From assembly GCF_004798905.1 (NCBI RefSeq), contig NZ_SDMO01000006.1, positions 62,001 to 126,000 on the forward strand: a DNA stretch of 64,000 nucleotides, given 5' to 3'. This document shows, piece by piece, positions 8,200 to 16,857 of this stretch (position 1 is its first letter; each line of letters begins with the position of its first letter). Origin of the DNA: Halomonas borealis (GTDB lineage: Bacteria; Pseudomonadota; Gammaproteobacteria; Pseudomonadales; Halomonadaceae). A model generated the notes under the pieces. The model made no database searches, was not told the origin of the DNA, and worked only from the letters and a program-made list of their open reading frames with translations. The position numbers were made by a program, and so were the translations under genes.

Positions 8200-8846
8200 T
8201 CAGGTGTTGGGCTGGCAGTCTTGGCGAGCCTTCTGTTCGTCAAAGAACAGTGACCACAGCTCGCATTCCAGCGGGGTCAGCATGGGCAGTGGAATCAAAT
8301 CGGGCCGCACCCGAAACAGAAACTCGCCCTTCAGGTGGCAGAGGGTGAGCGCGAGCCGGACTTCTTCGTCCCTGAAGAGCGCTTGGGCTTTCCCGGCTCA
8401 CCACCCAGGCCGGTCAACTGCATGATCTTGTTGGTCAGCTGGGTGAACTCGATGGGGAACGCCTCGGCGAGCTTCACCGCCAGCTGCCCCGTGCACCCGG
8501 GCGACACACTGCCGATGGTCAGCATCTCGATTCGCTTGGCCGTGTCATCCGGCACGGCGTCACCGTTGCCGATCAGCTCGCGCAGCGCCTCAGTGAGCTG
8601 CTGGTCCTTGCCGGCGGCCAATGCCTCGGCAATGGCCACGCGGTTGCGGTTCATCTGCACCGCTTCATTGGCCTTCGCCAGCTCGGCACCAGTCAGACCG
8701 CGTACTCGCCACAGCGGCGGCTTGGCGTTGCCGCTTTCGTCTTTCTCCGGCGTGCCGCTGAAGAAAGCGGCCAGGTCCGGCACCGGCACATCTTCTTCGC
8801 GTGGTGTGAACGAAGTGCTGGTGAACTTGCTGATGTCGAATTCCAT
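8200..8846 (-). CDS. G-T tail chaperone fusion made by -1 frameshift
   Basis: Reading through the G gene and slipping back one base at the heptamer 8388-8394 opens a second frame of about 60 residues that runs to a TGA at 8202-8200. The extension begins after KPK-like codons and contains RLALTLCHLKGEFLFRVRPD in two parts and LTPLECELWSLFFDEQK, a well-formed protein sequence that has no start of its own. This is the lambda gpGT arrangement, in which a small fraction of G ribosomes make the longer chaperone that binds the tape measure. Confidence 0.85.
8331..8846 (-). CDS. Tail assembly chaperone G
   Basis: A 171-residue acidic helical protein starting MEFDISKF; AGGAG sits six bases upstream of the ATG at 8846, which favours it over an in-frame ATG at 8864. 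It contains the chaperone-like core WRVRGLTGAELAKANEAV and a basic tail GKPKRSSGTKKSGSRS that ends at 8331. It lies between major tail protein and tape measure and contains the slippery heptamer near its end. Known family role: it coats the tape measure during tail assembly and is absent from mature virions. Confidence 0.85.
   Translation of the reverse strand: MEFDISKFTSTSFTPREEDVPVPDLAAFFSGTPEKDESGNAKPPLWRVRGLTGAELAKANEAVQMNRNRVAIAEALAAGKDQQLTEALRELIGNGDAVPDDTAKRIEMLTIGSVSPGCTGQLAVKLAEAFPIEFTQLTNKIMQLTGLGGEPGKPKRSSGTKKSGSRSPSAT
8388..8394 (-). other. Programmed -1 frameshift slippery heptamer
   Basis: On the minus strand the heptamer is GGGAAAG in the phase G-GGA-AAG relative to the G reading frame, exactly the X-XXY-YYZ form and the same heptamer used by lambda G-GT. 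Slippage by -1 enters the 60-residue T frame. Confidence 0.88.
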
Positions 8847-8867
8847 GCCAGCTCCTGCCCGCATGTG

Positions 8868-8900
8868 GAAAAAGAGCGGCCCCGGATATTCCGGGGCCGA
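8868..8900 (-). terminator. Terminator after the major tail protein gene
   Basis: Minus-strand stem CGGCCCCGG / CCGGGGCCG with a five-base loop, followed by CTCTTTTT. It lies between the major tail protein stop (8925) and the chaperone start (8846), so transcripts would mostly end after the abundant tube protein. Confidence 0.85.
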
Positions 8901-8924
8901 AGATTGGTCTAGTGCCGGCGAGCG

Positions 8925-9917
8925 TCAGCCGTCGAAGTCCTCGGTAGCCTGCTCGGCAGACACCGTCACCGGAATGTTTACGTGATCGCCGGCCGGGTAG
9001 GTGCGGCTGATGCCGACGATGCCCTGGGTCAGCGAGAACGGCGCCTTATTACGGTCCTGGTACCAGCGGAACCAAAGCCGCTGCCCCTTCTGCTTGATGA
9101 TCGCGTCGGTGATGCCGTCTTTGCCGTAATAGGTGAATGAGGCCTGCCCGAGCGATGTGCTAACCGAGCCCAGGGTGCCGCCATAGATTTGCGTCGAGTT
9201 TACCGAGTTGGATTCGTCCGCCGGCACGAAGTCGGAGACGCTAGGAAGCTCGGCGAAAATAGGCACATACCCGCGCACATGAACCTGCTTGGGAACGTCG
9301 CCGGCATGGATGGCTGGTAGCGCAGTAGCAAAGATGACCTCGCCTGCGGTCGGATCCTCGGACCACACCGGCGAGTCATACCGCTCGGTATGCGTGCCCA
9401 CTACCTGAAAGATTTCGGTGCTGCCCACCATTGCGGATCCTTGGCTGGAAAGCCGCACCTGACCGATCTCCACCGAATCAACGGGGATCAGCGGCGGCCC
9501 GCCGGAGTCGTCACGCGTCTCACTGAACGCAGTGCCCTCACCGCCGGCCACGGCCACCAGGGTGCCCGAGGCATCCACAGTGATGGAATGGACGATGTGC
9601 GTATCGCTCGCCGCGCGTGTCACGCTCACGGTGCCGCTGGCCACGCTGGCCTGGCCGTCAGAATCGGCAGCCATGGTTCCCGGCATGTAAGCAGTTAGCG
9701 CCGCCACATCGACCTCGTCGGCACTCGTCCCGGGGGTGATCGCGCCGCCAGTCGCCAGGCCGAACGGCAGCACGCTGGCTTCGAAGCCCGAGCGCCCGGA
9801 CCACGGCGCGAACGATGCCTCGTATACGGTGGCATCGCCCGTGCTATTCATCTGCTCAAAGGCCTGAAACGCCTGACCAGACTCGTACTCGAGCTTCGGG
9901 TTGTTGGTGATGGCCAT
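8925..9917 (-). CDS. Major tail tube protein
   Basis: A 330-residue protein with start ATG at 9917 behind GAGGAG. It is beta-rich with many Gly/Ser/Thr turns; the middle part includes an Ig-like stretch (VHSITVDASGTLVAVAGG) and the end ISRTYPAGDHVNIPVTVSAE looks like the tube-forming strand set. Position between the minor tail/connector genes and the chaperones, plus its own terminator, marks it as the highly expressed tube subunit. Assignment is by position and fold pattern; it is not an obvious lambda gpV sequence match. Confidence 0.78.
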   Translation of the reverse strand: MAITNNPKLEYESGQAFQAFEQMNSTGDATVYEASFAPWSGRSGFEASVLPFGLATGGAITPGTSADEVDVAALTAYMPGTMAADSDGQASVASGTVSVTRAASDTHIVHSITVDASGTLVAVAGGEGTAFSETRDDSGGPPLIPVDSVEIGQVRLSSQGSAMVGSTEIFQVVGTHTERYDSPVWSEDPTAGEVIFATALPAIHAGDVPKQVHVRGYVPIFAELPSVSDFVPADESNSVNSTQIYGGTLGSVSTSLGQASFTYYGKDGITDAIIKQKGQRLWFRWYQDRNKAPFSLTQGIVGISRTYPAGDHVNIPVTVSAEQATEDFDG

Positions 9918-9969
9918 CAGGCATCTCCTCTGGTGTGACTGATGTGATGAGAGCCCGGCGGCCGGGCAT

Positions 9970-9993
9970 GAAAAACCCGCCTAGCGGCGGGCT
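9970..9993 (-). terminator. Terminator before the major tail protein gene
   Basis: Minus-strand AGCCCGCC-GCTA-GGCGGGT followed by TTTTT, in the gap between the DUF1566-like gene (stop 10041) and the tail tube gene (start 9917). Confidence 0.8.
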
Positions 9994-10040
9994 GAGATCG
10001 TGATGATGTAACCGGCAGCGCCTTCGGCGACGGATGAGAG

Positions 10041-10925
10041 TTAAACCGCGACCCTGCGGACGGGGCGGGCCCATACATCGCGTTCGTCCTTTCTGGTGCC
10101 GCCAAGGTCCCCGTTGGAGAGCCTTCGTGCCCAGGCGTTGCTCTGGGTGGCCTCCGTGGACGTCCAGGTCTGGTCGCCTGAACTGACGTTGTCTGCGAAC
10201 TCGGCGTGCCCGGCCAGGTTGCTGTACATCAGCGTGAGCTGACTGCGTGCCGGTACGTGCCAGTCACTGTGCCCGCCACCCGTATAGCTGACGCAGTGCT
10301 CCGCCGCCGGGTGCTCCGCGACGCCGGCAGCGACCATGGCGTTGGTGTTGGCCAGGCCGTCGGTGTCGCTGCCCGTGCCCGCCGTGGTCGTTGCCGAGGT
10401 CTTCCACTCCAGCCCGTATGCCTCCGAAGCCGCATCGCCTGCGACGATGTGGTAGTCCGTGCCGTCGATGGTGTCGACGCCCGCATAGATACCGCCGCCG
10501 ATCTCGTCGCCGATCTGGGCGGTGGAGAAGTCGGGCCCGGCAGGTTTCTCCACCACTGCCACCGAAACCTCGGCACTCAGGCGCATCAGGCTGCCGGTCA
10601 CGCTGGCCAATCGATAGTAATAGGTGGCGCCGCCGGTCACGGCGGCATCGTCATCGGAGGCGGTGGCCGGCGTCAGCGTCGCCAGCGGCGCGGGCAGCGC
10701 GGCGGCATCGAGGGGCGAGGTGCTGCGGTAGACGCGCAGATCCTGGGCGTCGGCGGCCGGGTCGGTGATCTCGAGCGTCACCACCGGATCGTCGTCGGCA
10801 CCCACGTAGCCCAGCGTCGCGGTGATGGTGGGAATATGTTGATCCCCGGTGACCACCACCTCGCCGGAGGTTCCGCCGCCGACACCGCCCCGCTGGCTCG
10901 CCCACAGGGGACGGCTGATCGTCAT
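10041..10925 (-). CDS. Structural protein with C-terminal DUF1566-like domain
   Basis: A 294-residue protein whose ATG at 10925 overlaps the preceding stop by four bases (ATGA) behind GGAGGTGG. Residues 1 to about 125 are beta-rich (TATLGYVGADDDPVVTLEI; TYYYRLASVTG), a fibronectin-like pattern. Residues about 135 to 294 look like a DUF1566/Lcl-type domain: IGGGIYAG, WHVPARSQLTLMY, TWTSTEATQSNAWAR, and a final VRRVAV. Such C-lectin-like domains occur on surface-exposed phage and bacterial proteins. It probably decorates the tail or neck; the exact place is unknown. Confidence 0.68.
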   Translation of the reverse strand: MTISRPLWASQRGGVGGGTSGEVVVTGDQHIPTITATLGYVGADDDPVVTLEITDPAADAQDLRVYRSTSPLDAAALPAPLATLTPATASDDDAAVTGGATYYYRLASVTGSLMRLSAEVSVAVVEKPAGPDFSTAQIGDEIGGGIYAGVDTIDGTDYHIVAGDAASEAYGLEWKTSATTTAGTGSDTDGLANTNAMVAAGVAEHPAAEHCVSYTGGGHSDWHVPARSQLTLMYSNLAGHAEFADNVSSGDQTWTSTEATQSNAWARRLSNGDLGGTRKDERDVWARPVRRVAV

Positions 10926-11248
10926 AGCGCCACCTCCCACTCGCTTGCCCCGGTGCTGAGCAGACGCAGGGCGCTGGCCGAGCCGGCGATGCCGTCCACG
11001 GTGGCCTCGGTGACCGAACCCGCGGGCCAGTCATGCCAGGTAGCGGTGACGTTTATCACGTCGGCATAGCTCGACAGGGTGTACTGCACGGTGGCGCCGG
11101 TTCCGGGTGTAACGGACACGGCGGCGTCACGCCCCAGGCTGGGCAGGATCAGTGGATCGCTGGTGGCATCCGTCACGGTCTCGGAGTGAAACCAGCGCAC
11201 GTCGGTGCGGTGGGGGAGCGCGCGGCTCTGCATTTCGTTGTAGGCCAT
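10922..11248 (-). CDS. Small virion-associated protein, unknown
   Basis: A 108-residue protein (MAYNEMQSRALPH) with a CCGGAG site upstream. It is strand-rich (VQYTLSSYADVINVTATWHDW) and ends in EWEVAL with its TGA inside the ATGA junction to the next gene. No family recognised. Its location between a U-like tail terminator and a DUF1566-domain protein points to a neck or decoration protein, translated together with the downstream gene. Confidence 0.65.
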   Translation of the reverse strand: MAYNEMQSRALPHRTDVRWFHSETVTDATSDPLILPSLGRDAAVSVTPGTGATVQYTLSSYADVINVTATWHDWPAGSVTEATVDGIAGSASALRLLSTGASEWEVAL

Positions 11249-11266
11249 ATCGTCGATCTCCGGGGA

Positions 11267-11725
11267 TCAGCCCATGGAATTGGTAAAGGGGTCACCCAGG
11301 TCGTGGCGCCAGCGCACCTCGAGCACGAGGTCGATGCCGAGAATGTCGCTGCCGGGCTCCGGGTAATAAAGGGTGGTGCCGGCGTAACGCACGTCATCAG
11401 CCAGCCCGTCGAGCGTGCGATCGCCGCCGGTAGCGGCGCTGATCAGTTCGGCCAGCACTGTGTTCGCCTGGGCCGACCACGTCGCATAGTCAACGTTGGC
11501 CTGGTGGACGGTCTCGACGCCGACCTGGGTCGTCACCACCGCTTGACCGTATCGCTGGTCGGTCTCGACGCTGGCGTCACTGCCGTCCCACAGCGAAATC
11601 GCCGGCAGCTCGGTGATGTCGAGTTCACTGTTGGCCCGCTGGGCGGCGTGGCCGCTGAATGCCGGCTGCCCGCTGAGCTTGGCGACCAGCGCCTCGAGGA
11701 TCTGTTCACGTATTGGGGCCGCCAT
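11267..11725 (-). CDS. Tail terminator-like protein (gpU position)
   Basis: A 152-residue protein starting MAAPIREQILEALVAKL; the ATG at 11725 has AGAGGA at good spacing, whereas an ATG at 11731 is too close to it. The helix, then DITELPAISLWDGSD, then a C-terminal ILGIDLVLEVRWRHD strand fit the tail-completion proteins that cap the tube (lambda gpU type). It follows the gpZ-like gene as in lambda. Confidence 0.68.
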   Translation of the reverse strand: MAAPIREQILEALVAKLSGQPAFSGHAAQRANSELDITELPAISLWDGSDASVETDQRYGQAVVTTQVGVETVHQANVDYATWSAQANTVLAELISAATGGDRTLDGLADDVRYAGTTLYYPEPGSDILGIDLVLEVRWRHDLGDPFTNSMG

Positions 11726-11754
11726 GGGCATTCCTCTGCTTGGCTTCGGAAGGG

Positions 11755-12324
11755 CTACTGCTTGGCCATCAGGCGGCCGGCTTCGTAGTCCAAGCGCTGC
11801 ATCAGGCGGTTACCGCTGGTCGCCTGTAGATCGTCCTTCACGTCGGTAAACACCTGGGAGACCGACGGCCCATAGAGCACCTTAAGCCCTTCGGAGCGGC
11901 CGAGGCCGGGGCCGCGCTTCGTGCGGATGGCAACAGCCTGGTTGCCGTTGGCGAAGCGGATGAAGAAGGCGCCGGGCATCTTCTGCTTTCCGCCGGTCGG
12001 CTTGACCTGCACACCGATGCCGCCCTTCTTGTACTGGCGGTTCGGATAGCGGGTCAGCAGGGTGCCGCGGGTTGGCGTCTGGATCGCACCCTGGGGCTTG
12101 CTGGTAGTGGCACGGCGGACCTTGAGCTTGTCGCGCACATAGCCGGCCTTGAGCTTGACCTGCTTGCGGACCTCTTTGCTCGCCTCGGTGCGGGTGACGC
12201 CGAGCGTGTGGTTGATCGCCCGAGACATCGCCTTGGGCGCGCCGTCCTTGATGTGGGCGAGATCATCATAGATCTCGCGCACGGCCTGTCGGTCGACGCG
12301 GATCTTGATCGGCTCGAGGGCCAT
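11755..12324 (-). CDS. Minor tail protein Z
   Basis: A 189-residue basic protein behind AGGAGG. The features fit the lambda gpZ family: a helical start with AMSRAINHTLGVTRTEASKEV (continuous helix), KLKAGYVRDKLKVRRAT, then FFIRFANGNQAVAIRTKRG and SEGLKVLYGPSVSQVF. gpZ family members join the finished tail to the head and help position DNA. Neighbours (FII-like upstream, U-like downstream) match lambda order. Confidence 0.85.
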   Translation of the reverse strand: MALEPIKIRVDRQAVREIYDDLAHIKDGAPKAMSRAINHTLGVTRTEASKEVRKQVKLKAGYVRDKLKVRRATTSKPQGAIQTPTRGTLLTRYPNRQYKKGGIGVQVKPTGGKQKMPGAFFIRFANGNQAVAIRTKRGPGLGRSEGLKVLYGPSVSQVFTDVKDDLQATSGNRLMQRLDYEAGRLMAKQ

Positions 12325-12351
12325 GGCGGCCTCCTGTCTGTGCGATGCGGC

Positions 12352-12672
12352 TCAGCGGTCGGGTTTGACGATCCAGGTAACGAAGGCGCCGTCATCGGAT
12401 TCCTTGGTGACAAGGCGCCAGGCCTCGTCCCCTACGGTCACCATCTCGCCGCGTTTGGCGCCAGCGAGATCAGTGGCGTAGGCGGCAAGTTCGGTGCGCC
12501 GTTCCATCACGACGCCCTGCATGCCAGGCACCGTGCGTTCGACGTCACGATCCACCATCACGGGGATCGTGGCCGGGTCGCCGGTGGCGGGGGTATAGGT
12601 GGCCGACTGGGTGTCGGCCAAGTGACCCATGACCGCCTCATCGAGGCGGTCGGCGTGGTCGGAAAAGCTCAT
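12352..12672 (-). CDS. Head-tail joining protein (gpFII-like)
   Basis: A 106-residue protein following the capsid gene. It has a short helix (ADRLDEAVMGHLADT), then strands ATIPVMVDRDVE, RRTELAAYATDL and a closing GDEAWRLVTKES..TWIVKPD. This small beta-barrel layout and its position between major capsid and gpZ fit the lambda FII family, which forms the head-side surface for tail docking. It starts at an ATG behind GGGGTG. Confidence 0.72.
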   Translation of the reverse strand: MSFSDHADRLDEAVMGHLADTQSATYTPATGDPATIPVMVDRDVERTVPGMQGVVMERRTELAAYATDLAGAKRGEMVTVGDEAWRLVTKESDDGAFVTWIVKPDR

Positions 12673-12683
12673 GGGTCACCCCG

Positions 12684-13676
12684 TTATGCGGCAGTGTTCT
12701 CATAGAGCTTGATGTTGGCCTTGGGCCGGGTGCTGAGGTGCGCCGGGTTGGACTGCGCCTCGATACTCACGCCCTTGCCGTGCGGCAGCTCCTCGGAGGA
12801 GGCATAGAACGGCAGGCCGAGGGTGTTCACCGCGTCCATGTAGTCCGCAGGGGCAAATCGAGTGATGTGCAGATCCATCACGCCCTCGGGGGTGGCGTAG
12901 GCCTCGGCGTCCGGCACCTTGACCGTGCCGCCGCCGCGATAGCGCTCCCAGAAGATGCCGCCGAAGGGGAAGCCGTCACGCGGGTCGTCGCGCAGGCGCG
13001 CGCCGTCCTGGTATCGCTGGTATGCCTCCCTCACGGCCTTGTGGCTGATCAGCTTGCGCCAGAAGGTCTTGCCGCAGCGCACGGTGATACCGGTGTAGGA
13101 GAGCCCACCGAGGGCGTCTTCCACCGCCTCATGGATGTCCAGACAGATCGACTGTACGTCGGTGTTGGCGGTGTCGAGCTTCATCTCGACCGTCTTCTGG
13201 GTCATCCCGAAGGTGGAGAACAGGTCATAGAGCACGCTGGTGCCGTTGCTGTTCATTACCTTGCCCATGATGGCGCCGAGGCGGTGGTGCTCGTGAGTCA
13301 TGTCAATGACGCGAGCCATCTTGGCAAGGCGACGGTTGACCACTTCCTGCACCGCCTGCTCATTGTCCTCGCTGCCGAAGGCGCGGACGTTCTGCACCTC
13401 ATCGGCCAGCACGGTGGCGGTGGTCGGCAGGTGTGCAGCCTGGAAGCTGACGCCAGTGCGCTTGTTGGCGCCGACTACGGTGCCGGGGGCGCCGCGCGGC
13501 TTGGACTCGACCAGCCCCAGGGTCTCGCCGTCCGATTCGATGACGAGGCTAGTGGTGGAGATCCCCTCGGCGTCGAACAGGCCGGCGTCGCCGATCTGGC
13601 TCGGCGTGTAAGTCACTTGGTTGATGGAAGCGGTCAGGGACGACATGGTGAAGATGTCGGAATCGAAGATGCCCAT
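12684..13676 (-). CDS. Major capsid protein (lambda gpE family)
   Basis: A 330-residue protein close to lambda gpE in length (341). It has family features throughout: FTMSSLTASINQVTYTP near the start, SKPRGAPGT, NKRTGVSFQAAHLPTTATVLADEVQ in the first third, VNRRLAKMARVIDMTHEHHRLGA, and PHGKGVSIEAQSNPAHLSTRP near the end (quoted in separate blocks). Start behind AGGAG. It forms the HK97-fold icosahedral shell and follows the decoration protein as in lambda D-E. Confidence 0.95.
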   Translation of the reverse strand: MGIFDSDIFTMSSLTASINQVTYTPSQIGDAGLFDAEGISTTSLVIESDGETLGLVESKPRGAPGTVVGANKRTGVSFQAAHLPTTATVLADEVQNVRAFGSEDNEQAVQEVVNRRLAKMARVIDMTHEHHRLGAIMGKVMNSNGTSVLYDLFSTFGMTQKTVEMKLDTANTDVQSICLDIHEAVEDALGGLSYTGITVRCGKTFWRKLISHKAVREAYQRYQDGARLRDDPRDGFPFGGIFWERYRGGGTVKVPDAEAYATPEGVMDLHITRFAPADYMDAVNTLGLPFYASSEELPHGKGVSIEAQSNPAHLSTRPKANIKLYENTAA

Positions 13677-13741
13677 GAAAAGGCTCCTATTCGAGATGAG
13701 TCAGTCGCCCGTCAGCGGGCACTCGGTGGGAGGTGAAGCGA

Positions 13742-14101
13742 TCAGCGCGGGATGATACCGACGCCGATCAGGTCATTCAGGGCCGCGGTGGTCTGAGGCT
13801 CGGTTATGCCATCCGGCAGCGTCAGTGCGTCTTCCTGCACCTCGCAGGCGCGCACATGCACTGCGCAGGGCTGCGGACCGTCCGTGGCATCCACGGCGCC
13901 ATACAGCACCGCCTTGGCGGCCTCGGTGCCGTCGGCGGCGCCCGGCGCCAGTTGGACGTAGTCGCCGTCGCCGTTCAGCGCCAGCACCGCGCCGGCCGGC
14001 AGGTTGCCGGCGGCCAAGGTGCCCTGCTCGCGGGAGCGCGCGCCATTGGTTTCGGAAACGATGTGCTCGCCGGTGTGCCGGCCTTCGGTGGAACTCGCCA
14101 T
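13742..14101 (-). CDS. Head decoration protein (gpD family)
   Basis: A 119-residue protein, similar to lambda gpD (110). It begins GRHTGEHIVSETNGARSRE, has AGAVLALNGDGDYVQLAPG and ends ALNDLIGVGIIPR, the usual gpD pattern. Trimers stabilise the expanded capsid. A strong AAGGAG site precedes the ATG. It lies between protease/scaffold and major capsid genes. Confidence 0.93.
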   Translation of the reverse strand: MASSTEGRHTGEHIVSETNGARSREQGTLAAGNLPAGAVLALNGDGDYVQLAPGAADGTEAAKAVLYGAVDATDGPQPCAVHVRACEVQEDALTLPDGITEPQTTAALNDLIGVGIIPR

Positions 14102-14168
14102 GGTGGTTCTCCTTCAGTGGCGTGTCAGAGTGCCGAGCCAGAGGCGCGGCGGGGTGCAGGCCGGCCGG

Positions 14169-15371
14169 TCAGGCGGTGGCCTTGGTGCGGTTCTGGCGGG
14201 CATAGATGTCGGCGTAGTCGATGCCGGGCTTGTGCCCGCCTTCAGGGGAGTGGCTGTTGTGGATGCTGTGGCGATTGCCGCTGGCGGCGGCGACGTCGTA
14301 GATGTACTCGCTGGCCTGCTCTTCGCCCATGCCGTTGTCGATCAGCTTGTCGAGCAACTGTGTTTGGCCGGTGGTCTGGCAGGCCTTGACGATGGCGGTC
14401 ACGCGCGAACGCTCGCGCCCGACTTCGGCGGTCAGGTCGTCCGCCGAGAAACTGCCGTTCTTGCGCAGATCCTGGAGGGTGTCGATCACCTGCTGAGGAT
14501 TCGCACGCATCTCGGCCGGATCGAGCATCATGGCATTAGCCACTAGCGTGAGAGGCTCCAGGTCATCATCGACCGGAGTCCGCTTCTGCAATGCGATGAT
14601 CCGGTCGCCCAGGTCGGCGGCCTGGGCCTCGGCCTCTTCGGAGGTGAGGTCGAAAGCCAGCGCCAGGGCGTCGGCGGCGGTCATGGTGGCGCCCTGCCCG
14701 CCCTGGCCATCAATCTGCGCCCGCAGCTTGGCGATCTCGCCATGCTGCTCGAGCTGCCTCATGAACAGCTTGGGATCAGCGCAGGCCACCGCGCGTAGCT
14801 CAGCATCGGCCTCGGTAGCGAAGCCCCACTCGATGGCCTCGTCGGCGCCGAGGAAGGTGTCTCCCTGGTCGAGCAGCGCAGTGATCTCGTCAGCGCTCTT
14901 TCCGGTGGCGCTGGTGTAGATGCTGACCAGCGAGGTGTCGATCGACTTGAGGTTGCGGGCGGTCTCCTCCATCTCGGTGGCATTGAAGAAGCCGACCATT
15001 AGACCGCTGGCCCGGTGGGTCATCATGGTGCTGCCGATGGCCATGGAGCGGGTGTCGCCGGCCATCATGATCACCGTGGCGATGCTGGCGGCGGTGCCGG
15101 TCACACGGGTATGCACCTTGGCCGAGTGGTCGCGCAGATAGTTGAAGATGCGCACGCCGGAGGCGACATCGCCGCCGGGGCTGTTGAGCTCGACGGTGAT
15201 CTCATCCAGCTCGCCCAGGGCATCCACGGCGGCGATGAACTCGCGAGCTGGCTGCTCGCCGGTGAAATCGGCGATCCAGTCCGGTGCCCAGTCGGAGCCG
15301 ATGGGTTTGTCGATCACGACGTGGGCGCGGCGCGGATCGTCCGCGAGGGCCTTAGCGGTAAACCATGTCAT
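14169..15371 (-). CDS. ClpP-like prohead protease with scaffold tail
   Basis: A 400-residue protein. Residues 55 to 210 are a ClpP/crotonase-type serine protease: ELNSPGGDVASG at 61-72, nucleophile Ser96 in GTAASIA, His119 in MTHRASG. The C-terminal half (about 220 to 400) is helical and likely serves as scaffold that the protease removes during capsid maturation. Lambda gpC uses an S49-type version; here the core is closer to ClpP-type head maturation proteases. It starts four bases after the portal stop behind AGAGGA. Confidence 0.9.
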   Translation of the reverse strand: MTWFTAKALADDPRRAHVVIDKPIGSDWAPDWIADFTGEQPAREFIAAVDALGELDEITVELNSPGGDVASGVRIFNYLRDHSAKVHTRVTGTAASIATVIMMAGDTRSMAIGSTMMTHRASGLMVGFFNATEMEETARNLKSIDTSLVSIYTSATGKSADEITALLDQGDTFLGADEAIEWGFATEADAELRAVACADPKLFMRQLEQHGEIAKLRAQIDGQGGQGATMTAADALALAFDLTSEEAEAQAADLGDRIIALQKRTPVDDDLEPLTLVANAMMLDPAEMRANPQQVIDTLQDLRKNGSFSADDLTAEVGRERSRVTAIVKACQTTGQTQLLDKLIDNGMGEEQASEYIYDVAAASGNRHSIHNSHSPEGGHKPGIDYADIYARQNRTKATA

Positions 15372-15374
15372 GGG

Positions 15375-16856
15375 TCAGTCCTCTTCGTCGGTGGCAGCCA
15401 GGGCCGCGAGGGCCTGGTGGAGGGTGCCGTTCTTGGCCATGTGGCGCGGATCGGAGTCGAGAAACAGACCGTTCTCGTCGGCGCTGGCGTGGCCCTTGGC
15501 GATCTCGGCGTCGAGCTGCTCGATCGACCACCCGCGTTCACCGGCGGCCTCGCTGCGCGGCTTGAAGCCGGCCCGCACCTCGAGAAGATCGGCGGTGCTT
15601 TCCTTGAGCGGGTCCACCCAGGCCCATTTCGGCGCGATCCATTCGACGGCCAGGGCGCGCTCGCGCTCGCCCTGCCAATACCCGGGGATCGTCAGGGCGC
15701 CGGAGGTGACCGCCACATCGAGCCACTTGGCTGCGATACGGCGGCACCACTGATGCACGAGCAACATGGCCTGCAAGGCCTCGGCGCGGCGGCGGAATTC
15801 GATCACCCCGGCACGGATGCTGGAGTAGTTGACGCCCTTGAGGTCGCCGGTGAGCTGCTCGTAGGTGATGCCGGCGCCAGCGGCCACGGCCAGCAGCTCG
15901 GAACGCAGCCACTCGGTGTACTGACCCTGGATGTCCGGCGGGTTGGAGAACTGCACCTCTTCGTCGTCTTCGAGGTAGTGGATGCCGCCGGGGGTGAACT
16001 CATCGAGCGGCTCGGCGTCGCCGGGCATGCTGACGAGATCGCCGAAGGTCGGGCCATCATCCTCGGGGTCGTGGGCGGTCTTGCGCTTGACGAACACGCC
16101 GAACAGCTGGGCTAGCTTCTGCCGGGCCAGGGTGGCGTCCTGCATCTCGTCAATCTCGTAGAGCCGCACGATGACGCTGGTCAGCTCGGGCACGCCGCGC
16201 AGCTGGCCGGGCCGACCGCGCCGGTACATATGGACGACGCTGTCGGCGGGCACCGGCACTCGCTCGTTGACCGCGCTGGTCAGCCGCTCTTGAGGGTGGT
16301 AGCGCCACAGGTGATAGGCCCGGCGCTGGCCGATGCCGTCGAACTCGATCCCCATCTTGATCAGCCGGCTGCCGAAGGCGCGGGAGAAGGTTGGGTCGAG
16401 GTGCTCGGGCTCGATCACCTGCAACTGCATCGGCACCGCCAAGCCGTCGCTGGCCCGACGGTAGCGGATGCGCGCCAGCGCCTCACCGGCCTCGAACTGG
16501 CTTCCGGCGGCCAGCGATTGCAGGCCATAGAAGTTGTCGACGCCATCGGCGTCGCACTCGCCGACCCAACGATCCCACAGCGCCTGAATGCGCTGATCGC
16601 CCCACTGAGGCTTGATGCCGGTGCCGACTAGGTTGGCGATGTATGACTCTTTAGCTTTGGCGGCGTAGGCGTTGTTACGCACGGCGTTGTGGCTGCGTGC
16701 CACCAGGGTCGGCAGGTGACGCTCGATCGGTGCGTTGGGCCCGCTGATCGTCGTGCCCTTGCCGGCCATGCGCCGCTTGGTGCTCGCGCCTTCGTACTGG
16801 GCGCGCACGACGGTGTTGCCCCGATAGCGCAGGCGGGGCTTCATCGATACGGTCAT
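15375..16856 (-). CDS. Portal protein (lambda gpB family)
   Basis: A 493-residue portal that forms the dodecameric ring for DNA entry. Family features: RHLPTLVARSHNAVRNNAYAAKA near the start (two blocks), QFEAGEALARIRYRR, IEPEHLDPTF, GIEFDGIGQRRAYHLWRYHP, HMYRRGRPGQLRGVPEL, and GITYEQLTGDLKGVNYSSIRAG. Length is near lambda gpB (533). It starts one base after the gpW stop. Confidence 0.95.
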   Translation of the reverse strand: MTVSMKPRLRYRGNTVVRAQYEGASTKRRMAGKGTTISGPNAPIERHLPTLVARSHNAVRNNAYAAKAKESYIANLVGTGIKPQWGDQRIQALWDRWVGECDADGVDNFYGLQSLAAGSQFEAGEALARIRYRRASDGLAVPMQLQVIEPEHLDPTFSRAFGSRLIKMGIEFDGIGQRRAYHLWRYHPQERLTSAVNERVPVPADSVVHMYRRGRPGQLRGVPELTSVIVRLYEIDEMQDATLARQKLAQLFGVFVKRKTAHDPEDDGPTFGDLVSMPGDAEPLDEFTPGGIHYLEDDEEVQFSNPPDIQGQYTEWLRSELLAVAAGAGITYEQLTGDLKGVNYSSIRAGVIEFRRRAEALQAMLLVHQWCRRIAAKWLDVAVTSGALTIPGYWQGERERALAVEWIAPKWAWVDPLKESTADLLEVRAGFKPRSEAAGERGWSIEQLDAEIAKGHASADENGLFLDSDPRHMAKNGTLHQALAALAATDEED

Positions 16857-16857
16857 C

